From contig NZ_MWWR01000008.1 of NCBI RefSeq assembly GCF_002259605.1, positions 1 to 64,000 on the forward strand: a DNA stretch of 64,000 nucleotides, given 5' to 3'. This document shows positions 62,875-64,000 of the stretch, piece by piece. This DNA comes from Pseudoscardovia radai. Lineage in GTDB: Bacteria; Actinomycetota; Actinomycetes; Actinomycetales; Bifidobacteriaceae. Made by a program: the position numbers and the translations under genes. Every line of letters starts with the position of its first letter. The stretch's first letter is position 1. Under the pieces are notes generated by a model. It was not told the DNA's origin, did no database searches, and saw nothing but the letters and a program-made list of their open reading frames with translations.

Positions 62875-64000
62875 GTGGCAGATCAGTCACAGGCAACAGT
62901 GGCCTATGGCGTCTTCAACGAGACCTCGGATCATGAGAAAAGGGTGGCGCTGACGCCTGACATCGTGACGCGCCTGAAGAAGTCCGGCGTCACATGCCTG
63001 ATCGAGAAGGGCGCGGGAGAGGCCGCCCTGTATTCCGACGACGATTACGCCAAGGCAGGCGCGAAGGTCGTAGACCGCGACGGCGTCATCGCCGGCGCCC
63101 AGGCCTTCGGCTTCGTGGGCCGCCCGGACGACGCGCTTATCGCCAAGCTCCCCAAGGGCTCGTGGGTTATCGGCATGCTCGGCTCGTTCACCGACAAGGA
63201 CTACGTCGAGTCCCTGAACCAGCACGGCCTCGTCGCCGTCGCCATCGAGAAGTTGCCCCGCCAGCTGAGCTCCGCCCAGTCCATGGACGAGATGACCAGC
63301 CAGAACTCCGTCATGGGCTACAAGGCCGCCCTCGTCGCGGCCAACGAGTACGGCGCCTTCTTCCCGATGATGACCACCGCCGCCGGCACCATCCGCCCGG
63401 CCAAGGTGCTCGTCCTCGGCGCCGGCATCGCCGGCCTCCAGGCCATCGCCACCGCCCGCCGCCTCGGCGCGGTCGTGACGGCATACGATGTCCGCCCCGC
63501 CTCGAAGAACGAGGTCCTCTCGCTCGGCGCGAAGTTCCTCGACCTTGGCCTCGACTTCTCCAAGGGGCAGGGCGAAGGCGGCTACGCGCGTGCCCTCACC
63601 CCCGAGGAGCAGGCGCAGCAGCAGGCCGCCGTCGACCAGAAGGCCGCCGGCTTCGACGTCATCATCACCACCGCGAAGGTGCCCGGCCGCAAGCCTCCGG
63701 TCCTCCTGACCAAGGCCGGCGTCGACGGCCTCAAGCGCGGCGCCGTCATCGTGGATTGCGCGGCCTCGGACCTGGGCGGCAACGTGCCCGGCTCCGTGCC
63801 CGAGCAGACCATCGTCACCGACAACGGCGTCAAGATCATCGGCGCCCCGACGCTGTCGAGCGAGGTGTCCACCACCGCGTCGAACCTGCTGGCCCGCAAC
63901 GTGGCCGACGTCCTGACCCATTTCATCCGCGACGGCAAGCTGTCCGTCGACCTGTCCGAGGAGCTCGACGACAAGATGGTCGTCGCCGGCCGCCCCGCCC
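62875..64000 (+). CDS. pntA: NAD(P) transhydrogenase subunit alpha (3' end cut by window)
   Basis: GTG 62875 (AAGGAGGAGG six bases upstream) opens a frame that runs to the window end, 375 codons. The alanine dehydrogenase/PNT N-terminal domain reads VFNETSDHEKRVALTPDIV, and EMTSQNSVMGYKAAL is present. The NAD-binding domain has VLVLGAGIAGLQAIATARRLGAVVTAYDVRP. The piece TTAKVPGRKPPVLLTKAGVDGLKRGAVIVDCAASDLGGNV is specific to PntA rather than alanine dehydrogenase. It is the NAD(H)-binding domain of the proton-pumping enzyme that passes hydride from NADH to NADP+; pntB should follow outside the window. Confidence 0.93.
   Translation, partial: MADQSQATVAYGVFNETSDHEKRVALTPDIVTRLKKSGVTCLIEKGAGEAALYSDDDYAKAGAKVVDRDGVIAGAQAFGFVGRPDDALIAKLPKGSWVIGMLGSFTDKDYVESLNQHGLVAVAIEKLPRQLSSAQSMDEMTSQNSVMGYKAALVAANEYGAFFPMMTTAAGTIRPAKVLVLGAGIAGLQAIATARRLGAVVTAYDVRPASKNEVLSLGAKFLDLGLDFSKGQGEGGYARALTPEEQAQQQAAVDQKAAGFDVIITTAKVPGRKPPVLLTKAGVDGLKRGAVIVDCAASDLGGNVPGSVPEQTIVTDNGVKIIGAPTLSSEVSTTASNLLARNVADVLTHFIRDGKLSVDLSEELDDKMVVAGRPA

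Overview
The window is a compact, G+C-rich actinobacterial chromosome segment that I assign to Bifidobacterium or a close relative. The basis is the fused shikimate kinase/3-dehydroquinate synthase (AroK-AroB), a SufB-D-C-S-U-T operon, LivHMGF with an enlarged LivH, strong Shine-Dalgarno sites mixed with leaderless-type promoters, and a LexA box of the actinobacterial TCGAAC-N4-GTTCGA type. I cannot name the species. I count 49 protein genes (two cut by the window edges) and one tRNA gene. No insertion sequence, prophage, rRNA operon or CRISPR array is visible.

Layout. 1-5.05 kb: the end of a MocR-type regulator, an EamA exporter, a LexA-boxed UvrD-like helicase and a PuuD-like glutamine amidotransferase. 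5.3-11.3 kb: a complete branched-chain amino acid ABC importer, livHMGF plus livJ. 11.5-14.6 kb: ferrous iron uptake feoA-feoB with a FeoC-like gene. 14.7-22.3 kb: an OafA-type acyltransferase with an SGNH domain, PcrA/UvrD, rpsD and an MFS exporter. 22.3-23.5 kb: 1.2 kb of non-coding repeats (GT-rich DNA, a pyrimidine tract with a CTGTTC microsatellite, and a seven-copy 73-bp palindromic array). 23.5-29.8 kb: a histidine phosphatase, two small membrane proteins, alaS, ruvX and mltG, with the last five genes in one orientation. 29.9-35.3 kb: aroC, aroKB, aroQ, pyrG. 35.6-37.6 kb: an L,D-transpeptidase. 37.9-44.2 kb: the suf operon. 44.3-45.4 kb: a TrmH-type methyltransferase (minus strand) and tRNA-Leu(GAG). 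45.7-51.1 kb: a surface-protein pair with visibly lower G+C, consisting of a small LAXTG-like membrane protein and a 1,564-residue VWA/PKD protein. 51.3-53.4 kb: a two-TM protein and rsmE. 53.5-54.3 kb: a ten-copy 84-bp palindromic array organised as 252-bp higher-order repeats. 54.4-59.1 kb: HIT protein, phoH, ybeY, CBS/CorC protein, era. 59.3-62.6 kb (minus): a Gfo/Idh/MocA oxidoreductase and an acyl-CoA ligase. 62.9 kb to the end: pntA, incomplete.

How the genes work together. The liv genes make a high-affinity amino acid importer; motifs of GTTAC/GTAAC type recur ahead of livH, livJ and the PuuD-like gene and may tie them to one nitrogen regulator (inference). feoAB supplies Fe2+ that the suf operon would use for Fe-S clusters. 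aroC-aroKB-aroQ carry four steps of the shikimate pathway. phoH-ybeY-CBS-era form the tightly overlapping RNA/ribosome maturation cluster common in Gram-positive bacteria. The features I find least explained are the two tandem arrays. Both are built on perfect palindromes repeated at exactly constant spacing (73 and 84 bp), close to 7 and exactly 8 turns of B-DNA, so every palindrome in an array should face the same side of the helix.
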